Positions 37,307 through 47,774 of a stretch of 64,000 nucleotides of DNA are shown in pieces (position 1 is the first letter of the stretch; each line of letters begins with the position of its first letter). The notes below the pieces were generated by a model that was given only the letters and a program-made list of their open reading frames with translations, was not told where the DNA came from and ran no database searches. The DNA lies in the NCBI RefSeq assembly GCF_900106665.1, contig NZ_FNNA01000001.1, positions 1,116,001 to 1,180,000 of the forward strand, in the 5' to 3' direction. The position numbers and the translations under genes were made by a program. Origin of the DNA: Paracoccus sanguinis (GTDB taxonomy: Bacteria > Pseudomonadota > Alphaproteobacteria > Rhodobacterales > Rhodobacteraceae).

Positions 37307-38588
37307 CGCGGCCCCCGGCCTCGTTGGCGTCGAACACGCGGCGTCCGCTGACCCAGGTACCGATCACCCGCCCCTCCATACGCGCGCCGTCGAAGGGGGT
37401 GTTCTTCGACTTCGAGCGCAGCGCGAAGCGGTCGAGCACGAAGGGCGCGTCTGGGTCGAACAGCACCAGATCGGCCGGCGCGCCGACCGACAGCCGCCCG
37501 CCCGGCAGACCCAACCGGTCGGCGGCGTTGAGGCTGAGCGCCCGCCACAGCTGCGGCAGCGTCACCCCGCCCTGATGATAAAGCCGCATCGCCGCCGGCA
37601 GCAGCGTCTCGAGCCCCACGGCGCCCGGCGCGGCGACTTCGAACGGCAAGCGCTTGGCCTCTTCGTCCTGCGGGGTGTGGAAGCTGCCGATCACCTCGAT
37701 CCGCCCCTCGGCCACCGCCTCGACCAGCGCCATCCGGTCGTCCTCGGACCTGAGCGGCGGGGTGAGGCGGAAGAAGGTGCGATAGTCGCCGACGTCGAAC
37801 TCGTTCAGCGTCAGGTGGTGGATCGAGGTTCCCGCGGTCACATCCAGCCCCGCCGCCCGCGCCCGGTCCAGCACCGGCAGCGCCGCGGCGGTGGTGATCT
37901 GGTCGGCGTGCCAGCGCACCCCCGTCGCCTCGACCAGCGCGAGGTCACGCTCAACCCCCATGCGCTCGGCGAGCGGGCTGACCGCCGGGATGCCGTAGAG
38001 CGAGGCGAACTTGCCGCTCGTCGCCGCCGCCCCGCGCGACAGGCCCGCGTCCTGCGGATGGCCGACGATCAGCGCCCCCAGCCCCTTGGCGTAGCTCATG
38101 CAGCGCGACAGCAGCTTGGTGTTCTCGACCACCCGCACCCCGTCGGTGAAGGCCAGCGCGCCGGCATCGAGCAGGAACCCCATCTCGACCATCTCGCGCC
38201 CCTCGCGGGCGCGGGTCAGCGACGCCTGGTGGCGGATGCGGACCGGCTGGTCGGCGGCGCGGCGGGTCACGAACTCCAGCGCCTCGGGCGCGTCGATGGG
38301 TGGCAGCGTGTCGGGCCGGGCGATGATCGTGGTCACGCCGCCCGCGGCGGCGGCCAGCGCCGCCGAGCGCATCGATTCGCGGTGCCGCTCACCCGGCTCG
38401 CCAATCTTGACGCCCCAGTCGACGATGCCGGGGGCGAGGCACTTGCCGCCGCCGTCGATGACGGTCGCCCCCTCGGGGGCGTCGCCGTCGAGCGCGACGA
38501 TGCGCCCATCCTCGACGGTGAGGCTGCCCGGCTCGGCCGACAGGGCCTGCGGGTCGATCAGCCGGGCGTTCTGGAAATGCAGGATCAT
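37299..38588 (-). CDS. pyrC: Dihydroorotase homologue lacking the N-terminal HxH motif (PyrC'-like)
   Basis: This 429-residue amidohydrolase resembles class I dihydroorotase (LAPGIVDWGVKIGEPGE; TSIHHLTLNEFD; HTPQDEEAKR), but at residues 56-61 the usual VDxHVH metal motif reads VDWGVK, so both N-terminal histidine ligands are Gly and Lys. Histidines in VIGHPQD and SIHHL are kept. Pseudomonas-type PyrC' proteins with this loss are non-catalytic partners that assemble with PyrB. Placement in the pyrB operon fits that role; catalysis cannot be excluded. It overlaps the PH-like gene by ATGA. Confidence 0.85.
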   Translation of the reverse strand: MILHFQNARLIDPQALSAEPGSLTVEDGRIVALDGDAPEGATVIDGGGKCLAPGIVDWGVKIGEPGERHRESMRSAALAAAAGGVTTIIARPDTLPPIDAPEALEFVTRRAADQPVRIRHQASLTRAREGREMVEMGFLLDAGALAFTDGVRVVENTKLLSRCMSYAKGLGALIVGHPQDAGLSRGAAATSGKFASLYGIPAVSPLAERMGVERDLALVEATGVRWHADQITTAAALPVLDRARAAGLDVTAGTSIHHLTLNEFDVGDYRTFFRLTPPLRSEDDRMALVEAVAEGRIEVIGSFHTPQDEEAKRLPFEVAAPGAVGLETLLPAAMRLYHQGGVTLPQLWRALSLNAADRLGLPGGRLSVGAPADLVLFDPDAPFVLDRFALRSKSKNTPFDGARMEGRVIGTWVSGRRVFDANEAGGRDE

Positions 38589-39280
38589 GCGGAAAGGCCG
38601 CCTCCCAGCGGGGGCACGGGGCTGAAATGAAGGGCCGGCTCGGCACCAGCAAGGCGGCTGAGCAGGTCAAAGGGCGCCTCGGACGGTTCCAGCGCGCGGA
38701 ATGCGATGAGCGGAGCGTGCTTGTCCGGACCGCTGAACACCCGCGCCAGGCGCTTGTCGCTGGCCCACCCGGCCGCGGCGGCATTGCCGATCACGCCCTT
38801 GCCGAGCTCGATGGTGGTGCCGCAGCGCGTCTCGTGTCGTTGCGGACGGCTGGCGGCGTGCTTGATCGACAGGATGGTGCTGCCGGCCACCACGATCGCC
38901 CGGCGGTCGGTGACGAGATAGCGGGCCCGACGCAACTGGCGGCCCAACCGGGCAAGCTTGAAGATCGCGGTCGCCGCGCCAACGGTCACCGCCATCCCCA
39001 GAATCTCACGATGATCGGGAAGCGCAACGGCCAGCAGCGCGAGCGTTGGCACGGTCCCGGCGGCTGCAAGGATCATGTCACGGTCGCGCAGAAGACAGCG
39101 CCAGCCCGCGCCCCGCCGCGGCGCGCCCTCCCAGAGCTGGATCTCGCCCGGCAACAGCACCTGGGCCGCGGTCTGGGCCCCCGCGCGGGCGCGCTGGTCT
39201 TCGGCGGCCCCGGCAGCGGCCCCAGCAGCGGAAACGGGGGCGGGGGCGTTGACCACCATCCCCCATTCGTCCTCACGCAT
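38585..39280 (-). CDS. Membrane protein with PH-like domain, between pyrB and pyrC
   Basis: This 231-residue protein has an Ala-rich N-terminus, then [16 protein letters not shown], a bacterial PH-like start, two hydrophobic helices around residues 70-110, and a C-terminal soluble part ([14 protein letters not shown] ...). The ATG at 39280 lies inside the end of pyrB with a GGGGGAGGGGG site, and the stop overlaps the pyrC start. So it is firmly part of the pyr operon. Function unknown; a membrane-linked role is only inferred. Confidence 0.75.
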   Translation of the reverse strand: MREDEWGMVVNAPAPVSAAGAAAGAAEDQRARAGAQTAAQVLLPGEIQLWEGAPRRGAGWRCLLRDRDMILAAAGTVPTLALLAVALPDHREILGMAVTVGAATAIFKLARLGRQLRRARYLVTDRRAIVVAGSTILSIKHAASRPQRHETRCGTTIELGKGVIGNAAAAGWASDKRLARVFSGPDKHAPLIAFRALEPSEAPFDLLSRLAGAEPALHFSPVPPLGGGLSA

Positions 39281-40241
39281 AGACCCCCTCCCCCGCCGCC
39301 CTCGCCCCACGCGCGGCGCGCAGGTTCCGCGCCAGCAGGTCCATCGCGGCCATGCGGACGGCGACGCCCATCTCGACCTGATCCTGGATCACGCTGCGGT
39401 TGATGTCGTCGGCGAGCGTGCCGTCGATCTCCACCCCCCGGTTCATCGGCCCGGGGTGCATGACGATCGCATCCGGCGCGGCCAGCGCCAGCTTCTCGGC
39501 ATCCAGCCCCCAGCGGTGGTAATACTCGCGCTCGGAGGGGATGAAGCCGCCGTCCATGCGTTCCTTCTGCAGCCGCAGCATCATCACCACGTCGGCGCCC
39601 TTGAGGCCCTCAGCCATGTCCTCGGTGATCTCGCAGCCCCAGTCGGCGGCGCCCGAGGGCATCAGCGTGGCCGGCCCGACCAGCCGGACCCGGCTCTCCA
39701 TCTTGCCGAGCAGGATGAGGTTCGAGCGGGCGACGCGGGAATGGGCGATGTCGCCGCAGATCGCCACCGTCAGCCGGTGCAGCCGCCCCTTGGCCCGGCG
39801 GATCGTCAGCGCGTCGAGCAGCGCCTGCGTCGGGTGCTCGTGCCGCCCGTCGCCGGCGTTGATGACGGCGCAGTTCACTTTTTCCGCCAGCAGGTTGACG
39901 GCGCCGGAGTGGGGGTGGCGCACGACCAGCAGGTCGGGCTGCATGGCGTTCAGCGTCAGCGCCGTGTCGATCAGCGTCTCGCCCTTCTTCACGCTCGACT
40001 GCGCCACGGCCATGTTCATCACGTCGGCGCCCAGACGCTTACCCGCGAGCTCGAAGCTCGACTGCGTCCGGGTCGAGTTCTCGAAGAACAGGTTGATCTG
40101 GGTGAGACCCTCGAGCGCGTCGCCGTGCTTCACCGTGCGGCGGTTCAGCGCCACGTAGCTTTCGGCAAGGTCGAGAAGGGTGGTGATCTCGGCCGGGGCC
40201 AGCGGCTCGACGCCAAGCAGGTGGCGGGCGCGGAACGTCAT
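39273..40241 (-). CDS. pyrB: Aspartate carbamoyltransferase catalytic subunit
   Basis: This 322-residue ATCase has the carbamoyl-phosphate loop [16 protein letters not shown], the [12 protein letters not shown] motif and the [11 protein letters not shown]-terminal region. It joins aspartate and carbamoyl phosphate in pyrimidine synthesis. It is the first gene of an operon with the PH-like protein, the dihydroorotase homologue and plsY. PyrI is not present. Confidence 0.95.
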   Translation of the reverse strand: MTFRARHLLGVEPLAPAEITTLLDLAESYVALNRRTVKHGDALEGLTQINLFFENSTRTQSSFELAGKRLGADVMNMAVAQSSVKKGETLIDTALTLNAMQPDLLVVRHPHSGAVNLLAEKVNCAVINAGDGRHEHPTQALLDALTIRRAKGRLHRLTVAICGDIAHSRVARSNLILLGKMESRVRLVGPATLMPSGAADWGCEITEDMAEGLKGADVVMMLRLQKERMDGGFIPSEREYYHRWGLDAEKLALAAPDAIVMHPGPMNRGVEIDGTLADDINRSVIQDQVEMGVAVRMAAMDLLARNLRAARGARAAGEGVYA

Positions 40242-40366
40242 GGCGGGCCTCCGGATGGGCGGGTGCGGCCTCTATCGCAAACCGGGGCCGAGGGGGCAAG
40301 CGCGCCCGCACCGCGTCGCGGGGGCGCGCGGCGCGCCGGGGCCGCCGCCGTCCGGCGGCACCCGCG

Positions 40367-40966
40367 TCAGGCGTGCCCGGCGGCCGCCGACAGCATCAGC
40401 GGGTCGACGCCCAGCGAGCGCAGCGCATCCTGCCACTTGCGGGCGTTGTCGGGGCCGAACACCAGCTCGTCCCCCGCCTCGGCGGTCAGCCAGCCATTGG
40501 CCAACATCTCACGCTCGAGCTGGCCCGCGTCCCACCCCGCATAGCCGAGCGACAGCACCGCGCGGTCGGGTCCGCGTCCCTGGGCAATGTCCTCGAGGAT
40601 GTTGCGCGTGGTGGTCATGGCGAGGCCCGCCTCGCCGATCCGCATCATGCCCTCGTCGTCGTCCTCGGCCGCCGCGCCCTCGGGCAGGCGGTGCAGCACG
40701 AAGCCGCGCCCCGGCTCGACCGGGCCGCCGAAATGCACCGGCACGGCGGGCGGGGTGCGGTCGGGGGCGATCCCGAGCTGGTCGAGAAGCTCGGCGAACG
40801 CCACCCCGGGCAGCGGCTTGTTCAAGACGATCCCCATCGCGCCCTCGTCGCCGTGGGCGCAGATCAGCACCACCGACTGGGCAAAGCGCGGATCGGCCAT
40901 GCCGGGCATGGCGATCAGCACCTTGCCGGTGAGGTTGTCCGGGGCGGTGGCGAAGGCGTCGTTCAT
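40367..40966 (-). CDS. YqgE/AlgH family protein
   Basis: This 199-residue protein matches UPF0301/AlgH: LTGKVLIAMPGMADPRFAQSVVLICAHGDEGAMGIVLNKP at the start and VLSLGYAGWDAGQLEREM toward the C-terminus. The family's function is not settled; in Pseudomonas AlgH affects alginate expression. It is a single gene divergent from the DsbD-N gene. Confidence 0.92.
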   Translation of the reverse strand: MNDAFATAPDNLTGKVLIAMPGMADPRFAQSVVLICAHGDEGAMGIVLNKPLPGVAFAELLDQLGIAPDRTPPAVPVHFGGPVEPGRGFVLHRLPEGAAAEDDDEGMMRIGEAGLAMTTTRNILEDIAQGRGPDRAVLSLGYAGWDAGQLEREMLANGWLTAEAGDELVFGPDNARKWQDALRSLGVDPLMLSAAAGHA

Positions 40967-41111
40967 GGGCGGTGTCCTTTCCGCCCCTACATCGGCATCC
41001 GCCCCGCCGATGACAAGGTTGCCGCCTCACGGGGGGCCGACGTGGACACGGCGCGCGCCGTGGCGGGGTTGTGACTTCCCCCCGACCGGCGGGGCGACTA
41101 ACTCAAGGGGC

Positions 41112-41900
41112 ATGACACCTGCGCTTCGCCCGCTCGCCCTCGCCCTCGCGGTCCTTGCCGCGCCCGTGCCGCTCATGGCCGGCGATCTGCCGCCCGGACT
41201 CGTCGCGGCCGAGCTGCTGCCCGCGGCGCCCTCGGCCGACGGCAAGGTGATGACCGCGCTGCGCCTCGAGCTGGCGCCGGGGTGGAAGACCTACTGGCGC
41301 AGCCCCGGCGAATCCGGCGTGGCGCCGCAGTTCGACTGGTCGGGCGCGCCCGGCGTCGCTGCCGCGCGCGAGATCTGGCCCGAGCCCGAGGTGATCGACT
41401 CTGACGGCACCCGCACGCTCGGCTATCACGACGCGCTGGTGCTGCCGATCGAGCTGACGCTGGCCACCCCCGGCGCACCGCTGTCCGGCCAACTCGCGGT
41501 TGATCTGGGCCTCTGCCTCAACATCTGCGTCCCGGCGCATCTGGTGCTGCCCGCCCCCGCGCAGGCGGCCTCGGCCGATCCGCGCATCACCGCCGCGCTG
41601 GCCACCGCCCCGCGCGCGGGCACCGCCCCCGTGACCTGCACCGTGGGCGAGATCGCCGACGGGCTGCGGGTCACGGCAAGCGTGGACGAGACCGCCCCCG
41701 AGGCCGCCGCGATGGAGCTGGCGCTGCCCGGCATGTGGTCCTCCGAGGCCGAGATCGCCGTCGAGGGCGCCCGCGTGACCACCACGGCCGAGTTCGTGGG
41801 CCCGACCGGCAAGCCCTTCGCGCTCGACCCCGCGGCGCTGCGGCTGACGCTGATCGGCGCGGACGGGGCGGTCGAATATCAGGGCTGCACGCTCTCCTGA
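41112..41900 (+). CDS. Stand-alone DsbD N-terminal-domain protein
   Basis: This 262-residue protein has a signal peptide ([21 protein letters not shown]), then a DsbD-N-like immunoglobulin fold with [12 protein letters not shown] and the cysteine pair in CLNICVP around residues 138-142. No transmembrane or thioredoxin domain follows, so it cannot relay electrons alone as DsbD does. It may receive electrons from a CcdA-type protein elsewhere. Its 3' end overlaps that of the uracil-DNA glycosylase by 22 bases on the other strand. Confidence 0.8.
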   Translation: MTPALRPLALALAVLAAPVPLMAGDLPPGLVAAELLPAAPSADGKVMTALRLELAPGWKTYWRSPGESGVAPQFDWSGAPGVAAAREIWPEPEVIDSDGTRTLGYHDALVLPIELTLATPGAPLSGQLAVDLGLCLNICVPAHLVLPAPAQAASADPRITAALATAPRAGTAPVTCTVGEIADGLRVTASVDETAPEAAAMELALPGMWSSEAEIAVEGARVTTTAEFVGPTGKPFALDPAALRLTLIGADGAVEYQGCTLS

Positions 41901-42703
41901 CCCCGGGCCAGCAGCCGGGCCTTGAGCGACAGCAGGTCCGCCCAGGCCTCGCGCTTGGCGACCGGGGTGCGCAGCAGATAGGCCGGGTGGGTCATCGGCA
42001 GCGCGGGACGGCCGAAGGCTTCGGTCCATTGCCCGCGCAGCCGCAGGATGCCCTGCCGCCCCAGCGCCGCCTGACAGGGCGTGTTGCCCATCAGCACGAC
42101 GAACTCGGGCGCCGCCAGCGCGACGTGGCGGGCGACGAAGGGCAGCATCGCGGCGATTTCCTCGGGTTCGGGGCGGCGGTTGCCGGGCGGCCGCCACGGC
42201 AGGATGTTGGTGATGTACAGCGCCGCGGCGGCATCCCCGGCCGTGCGCGACAGCCCGATGGCGGCGAACATCTGGTCGAGCAGCTGCCCGGCGCGGCCGA
42301 CGAAGGGCCGCCCCTCGCGGTCCTCGTCCTCGCCCGGCGCCTCGCCGATGACCATCACCCGCGCGGCCGGGTTGCCGTCGGCAAAGACGAAGTTCCGCGC
42401 CCCGCGGCGGATCTCGAGCCCCTCGAACCCCGCCTGCGCCTCGGCCAGCGCCGCGAGCGTCCCGGCGCGCGCCGCCAGCGCCTCGGCCTGCCCGGCCAGC
42501 CCGCCGGCCGCGGGCGGCAGCGTCGGTGCCGCGACCGGCGCCGGGTCGGCAGCGGCCGCCGACGGCCGGATCGATTCGGCGAAGCGGTCGAGCGGCGCGT
42601 CGAGGATCGCCTCATCCACGCCCATCTCGCGCTGCCACTCAAGCAGCGCCAGCGCGGTCGCGGCGTCGAGCGCGACATCCCTCCAGGTCGGATCGGCGGT
42701 CAT
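41879..42703 (-). CDS. Uracil-DNA glycosylase, family 4-like
   Basis: This 274-residue protein has [22 protein letters not shown], the active-site and uracil-binding motif of family 4 UDGs, and the C-terminal [11 protein letters not shown]. Only one cysteine is present (NTPCQAALG), so the four ligands of the usual 4Fe-4S cluster are missing. The Pro/Ala-rich first third is an extension. It removes uracil from DNA in base excision repair. Activity without the cluster is inference. Confidence 0.88.
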   Translation of the reverse strand: MTADPTWRDVALDAATALALLEWQREMGVDEAILDAPLDRFAESIRPSAAAADPAPVAAPTLPPAAGGLAGQAEALAARAGTLAALAEAQAGFEGLEIRRGARNFVFADGNPAARVMVIGEAPGEDEDREGRPFVGRAGQLLDQMFAAIGLSRTAGDAAAALYITNILPWRPPGNRRPEPEEIAAMLPFVARHVALAAPEFVVLMGNTPCQAALGRQGILRLRGQWTEAFGRPALPMTHPAYLLRTPVAKREAWADLLSLKARLLARGQESVQP

Positions 42704-42789
42704 GCGCGCGAGGCTATTGGGGGCGAGGGAACCGTGCAAGCCGCGGGTTGCGCGGCCGGGCCGTGGGGATTCGGCCCAGAACGACGCCC

Positions 42790-43752
42790 TCAGCCCTCGC
42801 GCGGGGCGGCGGCGCGGGCGAGGCGGTCGTTGATGGCAAGGCCGAGGCCATGCCGGGGGATCGGCGCGACTGCAATGGGGCGGCCGAGTCGGTCGGCCGC
42901 GCGCAGAAGATCGAAGAGCCGCGCCGCCGCCTCGGTCAGGTCGCCCGCGGGCGAGAGGTTCAGCGCGGCCGGGCCGGGGCCGAAGCCGATCAGCGTCTCG
43001 TCTGCGGCCGCGTGGGTCGCGTCCAGCCGAAGCCGGGCGGCGGGGGCGTAGTGGCTGGCAAGCTGGCCGGGCGAATCGGGCGAGGCGGTCGCCCCGGCGT
43101 GATCCAGAGGGGCGCCGAGCGCCGCCTCGATCGCCTCGGCCGGAATGCCGCCGGGGCGCAAGAGCGTGGCCCGCCCGTCGCGCCAGCCGACGATGGTGGA
43201 TTCGACCCCGACCGGGCAGGCCCCGCCGTCCAGCACCGCCGCGATGCGCCCGTCGAGCCCGCCGCCCGCGTCGAGCACATGACCCGCCGTGGTCGGGCTG
43301 ACCCGCCCCGAGGCGTTGGCCGAGGGCATGGCCAGCGCCAGCCCGGACTGCCGCAGCACCGCCTGCGCGACGGGATGGGCGGGCACCCGCAGCCCCACGG
43401 TGGGCAGCCCCGCGGTCACGATCCCGGCGATCCCCGCCTCGGGACGCAGCGGCACCACCAGCGTCAGCGCGCCGGGCCAGAAGGCGGCGGCAAGGCGCTC
43501 GGCCTCGCCCGCGATCACGCCCACGCGGGCGGCGCCCTCGGCGTCGGGCAGGTGCACGATCAGCGGGTTGAAACTCGGGCGCCCCTTGGCCGCATAGACC
43601 CGCGCCACCGCCGCGCCGTTCCGGGCATCCGCGGCGAGGCCGTAGACCGTCTCGGTCGGCAGCGCCACGGTCTCGCCGTCGCGCAGCAGCCGGGCGGCAT
43701 GGGCGATCCCCTTGGCATCGGGACGCAAGGTCAGTGTCGCGCTGGGGGCCAT
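42790..43752 (-). CDS. Threonylcarbamoyl-AMP synthase (Sua5/TsaC)
   Basis: This 320-residue protein has the TsaC core ([28 protein letters not shown]) and a C-terminal Sua5-type domain. It makes threonylcarbamoyl-AMP for the t6A modification of tRNAs reading ANN codons. The ATG at 43752 is preferred to a GTG six bases further out. It diverges from the acyl-CoA dehydrogenase. Confidence 0.92.
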   Translation of the reverse strand: MAPSATLTLRPDAKGIAHAARLLRDGETVALPTETVYGLAADARNGAAVARVYAAKGRPSFNPLIVHLPDAEGAARVGVIAGEAERLAAAFWPGALTLVVPLRPEAGIAGIVTAGLPTVGLRVPAHPVAQAVLRQSGLALAMPSANASGRVSPTTAGHVLDAGGGLDGRIAAVLDGGACPVGVESTIVGWRDGRATLLRPGGIPAEAIEAALGAPLDHAGATASPDSPGQLASHYAPAARLRLDATHAAADETLIGFGPGPAALNLSPAGDLTEAAARLFDLLRAADRLGRPIAVAPIPRHGLGLAINDRLARAAAPREG

Positions 43753-43894
43753 CTTCACGGTTCCGGGTTGCGGTCGGGCGGACGCTCAGACAGTTTGTCC
43801 GCCACGGGTTTGGGACATACGCGCGGGCGCCCGATTTGCAACCGCCCGGATTGCAGACGACATCCGCGCGATGCCAATTTGGGGGATACCGATC

Positions 43895-45586
43895 ATGGCC
43901 TATCGCGCGCCGGTGGACGACATCGCATTCATCCTCGACGCGGTGGTGCCGCTGGCCCCCGTCGCCGCGACCGACCGCTTTGCCGAAGCGAGCGAGGACA
44001 CCGTCACCGCGATCCTGACCGAGGCCGGGCGGCTGTCGACCGAAGTGCTGGCGCCCCTGAACCGCGGCAGCGACCTGACCCCCTCGCGGCTGGAAAACGG
44101 CGCCGTGCGCTCGTCGCCCGGGTTCGACGCAGGCTTCCGCGCCATCGCCGAGGGCGGCTGGGTGGGGCTCTCGGCCAACCCCGAGCATGGCGGCGCGGGC
44201 CTGCCGCAGACGCTGAACGTCGCCGTGGGTGAGATGCTGGCCGGCGCCTGCCTGTCGCTGCAGCTGAACCCGCTGCTGACCCAGGGCCAGATCGAGGCGC
44301 TCGAGCATCACGCCTCGGACGAGCTGAAGGCCACCTACCTGCCCAAGCTGATCTCGGGCGACTGGAACGGGACGATGAACCTGACCGAGCCGGGCGCCGG
44401 GTCGGACGTGGGCGCGCTGACCACCCGCGCCGAACGGGCCGAGGACGGCACCTACCGCGTCACCGGGCAGAAGATCTTCATCACCTGGGGCGACAGCGAC
44501 GTGACCGAGAACACCTGTCACCTCGTCCTCGCCCGCCTGCCCGACGGCGGCGCCGGCACCCGCGGCATCAGCCTGTTCATGGTGCCGAAATACATCCCTG
44601 ACGAGTCCGGCAAGCCGGGCGTCGGCAACAGCCTCAAGGTCGTCTCGCTCGAGCACAAGCTGGGCATCCACGGCTCGCCCACCTGCGTGATGAGCTTCGA
44701 GGGCGCGACCGGCTGGCTCGTCGGGCAGGAGCACAAGGGCATGGCGGCGATGTTCACGATGATGAACAACGCCCGCCTCGCCGTCGGGATGCAGGGCGTG
44801 GCGGTGGCCGAGGCGGCGCTGCAGCACGCCGCCGCCTATGCCGCCGAGCGGGTGCAGATGGGCCCGATCATCCGCCACGCCGACGTGCGCCGGATGCTCG
44901 CCACCGGCCGGGCCGAGGTGTTCGCCGCCCGCGCCATCTGCCTTGCCTGCGCGCAGGCGCTGGACATGGCGACCGCCACCGGCGACGCCGACTGGCAGGC
45001 CCGCGCGGCCTTCCTGACCCCGATCGCCAAGGCCTGGGGCACCGACGTCGGCTGCCGCGTCGCCGACATGGGCGTGCAGGTCCACGGCGGCATGGGCTTC
45101 GTCGAGGAGACCGGCGCCGCCCAGTATCTGCGCGACGTGCGGATCACGCCGATCTACGAGGGCACCAACGGCATCCAGGCGATGGACCTCGTCGGCCGCA
45201 AGATGATGGACGGGGGCGAGATGGCCACCCGGATGATCGAGGAGGTGCTGGACGGCGCCAAGGCCGCGCAGGCCGCGATGCCCGACCTTGCCCGCGCCGT
45301 CTGGGATGCCGCCGAGACCCTGCGCGAGGCGACCTCGGCCATGCTCGAGGCCGAGGCGCAGGACCGCTTTGCCGGCGCCGTGCCCTATCTCGCGGCCTTT
45401 GCCCGGGTGCTGGGCGCGCATTACCACCTGATCGCGGCGCAAAAGGGCGACGATGCGCGCAAGACGCTGGCGAGGGTGTTCATCACCCGCGTGCTGCCCC
45501 GCAACGCCGGTGATCTCGCCGAGGCGCGGGCGGGTGCGGGCGATCTCGACGCGCTGCCCGACACGGCCTTTGCCGGGGCGGCGTGA
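43895..45586 (+). CDS. Acyl-CoA dehydrogenase (long form, DmdC-like)
   Basis: This 563-residue flavoenzyme has the acyl-CoA dehydrogenase core, with [12 protein letters not shown] and [17 protein letters not shown] for FAD and substrate contact, and the [20 protein letters not shown] segment. The length and the extra C-terminal domain match the 560-600-residue class that includes DmdC, which oxidises methylmercaptopropionyl-CoA. An in-frame ATG at 43871 is possible, but GGGGGA is better placed for 43895. It overlaps the next gene by GTGA. Electrons would go to EtfAB. Confidence 0.92.
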   Translation: MAYRAPVDDIAFILDAVVPLAPVAATDRFAEASEDTVTAILTEAGRLSTEVLAPLNRGSDLTPSRLENGAVRSSPGFDAGFRAIAEGGWVGLSANPEHGGAGLPQTLNVAVGEMLAGACLSLQLNPLLTQGQIEALEHHASDELKATYLPKLISGDWNGTMNLTEPGAGSDVGALTTRAERAEDGTYRVTGQKIFITWGDSDVTENTCHLVLARLPDGGAGTRGISLFMVPKYIPDESGKPGVGNSLKVVSLEHKLGIHGSPTCVMSFEGATGWLVGQEHKGMAAMFTMMNNARLAVGMQGVAVAEAALQHAAAYAAERVQMGPIIRHADVRRMLATGRAEVFAARAICLACAQALDMATATGDADWQARAAFLTPIAKAWGTDVGCRVADMGVQVHGGMGFVEETGAAQYLRDVRITPIYEGTNGIQAMDLVGRKMMDGGEMATRMIEEVLDGAKAAQAAMPDLARAVWDAAETLREATSAMLEAEAQDRFAGAVPYLAAFARVLGAHYHLIAAQKGDDARKTLARVFITRVLPRNAGDLAEARAGAGDLDALPDTAFAGAA

Positions 45587-46734
45587 CCGCCCCCTCCCCG
45601 CGCCCCGCGGCGGCCGAGCCCGCCGCCGAGCCGACGCTCGACGCTGCGCTTGATTCGGCGCAGGTCCCGGGCCCGACGCGGCCCGAGCCGGCCGAGACCG
45701 GCATCGCCCACCCCTGGGCCGCGCCGCCCGCCGAAGGGCAGGCGATCGAGGTCGCCGAGGGCGTGCTGTGGATGCGCCTGCCGCTGCCGATGCGGCTCGA
45801 CCACGTCAACGTCTATGCGCTGCGCGATGCGGACGGCTGGACGGTCGTGGACACCGGCTTCGACAGCACCCGCAGCCGCGCGGTCTGGGCGGCGCTGAAG
45901 GACGGCCCGCTCGCGGGCGCCCCCATCCGCCGGGTGCTCGCCACCCACCAGCACCCCGACCACATCGGCCTTGCCGGCTGGTTCATGGAAGAGGGCGCCG
46001 AGCTGCTGACCAGCCGCACCGCCTGGCTGATGGCGCGGATGCTCGCGCTCGACGTGCAGGAGCGTCCGACGCCCGCGCAGGTCGCCTATTGGCGCCGCGC
46101 CGGGATGCCGGCCGAGATGCTGGACCGCAAGGCGGCCGAGCGGCCGTGGAACACCGCCGACGTCGTCCACCCCCTGCCCCTGGGCTACACCCGGCTGCGC
46201 GACGGCGACCGGCTGCGGCTGGGCGGGCGCGACTGGCGGGTGTGGACCGGCAACGGCCACGCGGCCGAGCACCTGACGCTGTGGTCCGAGGACGACGACC
46301 TGGTGATCGCGGGCGACCAGCTTCTGCCGGGAATCTCGCCCAACCTCGGGGTCTATGCGACCGAGCCGGGGGCGAACCCGGTGGCCGAATGGCTCGAAAG
46401 CTGCGACCGTTTCGCGGCGCTGGCCGAGGACCGGCACCTCGTCCTGCCCGGCCACAAGCTGCCCTACACCGGCCTGCCCGCACGGCTGGTCCAGCTGGCC
46501 GAGAACCACCGCACCGCGCTCGACCGGCTGGCGGCCTCGCTGGCCGAGCGGCCGCGCACGGCGGCGGATTGTTTCGACCTGCTCTACCGCCGGCGGATCG
46601 GCGAGGGCGAATACGGCCTCGCCCTGGCCGAGGCGATCGCCCATGTGAACGCGCTCGCCGCCGCGGGCCGCATCCGCGTCGTGGGCGAGACCGGGACTGG
46701 CGGGCTGATCTGGGGCGCCCCCGCGGACAGGTGA
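45583..46734 (+). CDS. MBL-fold metallohydrolase
   Basis: This 383-residue protein has the metal motif [13 protein letters not shown] around residue 122, the second His-rich site [12 protein letters not shown] and an acidic [13 protein letters not shown]. An N-terminal Pro/Ala/Glu-rich stretch of about 50 residues precedes the domain. The GTG start overlaps the dehydrogenase stop, so it is co-translated with it; the substrate could be an acyl-thioester or other ester. Family members vary widely. Confidence 0.88.
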   Translation: MTAPSPRPAAAEPAAEPTLDAALDSAQVPGPTRPEPAETGIAHPWAAPPAEGQAIEVAEGVLWMRLPLPMRLDHVNVYALRDADGWTVVDTGFDSTRSRAVWAALKDGPLAGAPIRRVLATHQHPDHIGLAGWFMEEGAELLTSRTAWLMARMLALDVQERPTPAQVAYWRRAGMPAEMLDRKAAERPWNTADVVHPLPLGYTRLRDGDRLRLGGRDWRVWTGNGHAAEHLTLWSEDDDLVIAGDQLLPGISPNLGVYATEPGANPVAEWLESCDRFAALAEDRHLVLPGHKLPYTGLPARLVQLAENHRTALDRLAASLAERPRTAADCFDLLYRRRIGEGEYGLALAEAIAHVNALAAAGRIRVVGETGTGGLIWGAPADR

Positions 46735-46866
46735 CCGCAGAGGGGCGTGACAGGTCGCCGCATTTCTGATAGCACCGGTCGAGGCTGCGCCTGCCGACCG
46801 GAGAGAATGTCCGGCGGCGCGGGTGGCAGCGCGCCAGCAGATAGCTCAGGACAGGACAGGCGAGAG

Positions 46867-47067
46867 ATGGCCACGACCCGCACCACCACCACCCATGCCC
46901 CCGCTCACGCCCGCGCGCACGCCGTGCATGACGCCCCCCACCACGAGCACGGCACGATGGACATCGTCGAGCACGAGCGCACCTTCGACGGCTTCGTCCG
47001 CTTCATGACGTGGTCGGCGGTGCTGACGATCCTGGTGCTGATCTTCCTGGCGCTGACCAACGCCTGA
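46867..47067 (+). CDS. aa3-type cytochrome c oxidase subunit IV
   Basis: This 66-residue microprotein has a His-rich N-terminus (THAPAHARAHAVHDAPHHEHG) and one transmembrane helix after EHERTFDGFVRFMTWS, the signature of the small fourth subunit of alphaproteobacterial aa3 oxidase. Its loss does not abolish oxidase activity in Paracoccus. The oxidase core genes are not in this window. The His cluster (eight His in the first 30 residues) may bind metal. Confidence 0.85.
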   Translation: MATTRTTTTHAPAHARAHAVHDAPHHEHGTMDIVEHERTFDGFVRFMTWSAVLTILVLIFLALTNA

Positions 47068-47109
47068 TTGCGGAACCGCCCGGCAGACGGCGGACGAGGG
47101 ACAAGACAG

Positions 47110-47760
47110 ATGCAAAGGCGAAGCTTTCTCGCGCTGGCGGTTCCCGCAGCGCTTGCAGGGTGTGGCGCGGTCTCGGTGTGGGACGACGATGCGACGGTGC
47201 GGGCCGCGCGGTTCACCTCGAACGAGCCGCCGTCGATCACGCTGTTCACGGTGATCGGCATCCCGCGCGGCGAGGGCGGGCATTCGGCGCTGATGGTGAA
47301 CGGCAGCCAGCGGGTGATCTACGACCCGGCCGGCAGCTGGGAACACCCCCGCATCCCGGAACGCAACGACGTGCTTTACGGGATCACCGACAACTTCAAG
47401 CACTTCTACATCGACTACCACGCCCGCTCGACCTACTGGGTGGCCGAGGACACGATCCAGGTCAGCCCCGCGGTGGCCGAGGCCGCGATCCGCGCGGTCG
47501 AGGCGCAGGGCGCCTCGCCCAAGAGCTTTTGCGCGGTGAACACCGGGCAGGCGCTGCGCCACGTGCCGGGGTTCGAGGGTGCGCCGACCGGGTTCAGCCC
47601 GCTCAAGCTGCGCGAGTGGTTCCTGACCCTGCCGGGCGTGACGTCGAAGCGGCATCAGGACGGCGATCCGGCCAACAACCACGACGTGCTGCTGCGCCAG
47701 AAGGACGGCTCGATCGAGGGCTACCAGAACGGCCACCTGACCCGCCGCCCGGGGGCCTGA
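47110..47760 (+). CDS. Putative lipoprotein of unknown function
   Basis: This 216-residue protein has a basic N-terminus MQRRSF and a lipobox LAGC giving C18. The mature part includes IPRGEGGHSALMVNGSQRVIYDPAG, reminiscent of periplasmic proteins that sense or process DNA/cell-wall material, but I cannot place it in a family. No catalytic motif is obvious; the HFYIDYHARSTYW region is rich in aromatic residues. Confidence 0.75.
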   Translation: MQRRSFLALAVPAALAGCGAVSVWDDDATVRAARFTSNEPPSITLFTVIGIPRGEGGHSALMVNGSQRVIYDPAGSWEHPRIPERNDVLYGITDNFKHFYIDYHARSTYWVAEDTIQVSPAVAEAAIRAVEAQGASPKSFCAVNTGQALRHVPGFEGAPTGFSPLKLREWFLTLPGVTSKRHQDGDPANNHDVLLRQKDGSIEGYQNGHLTRRPGA

Positions 47761-47774
47761 CGGCCGCCGCGCGG

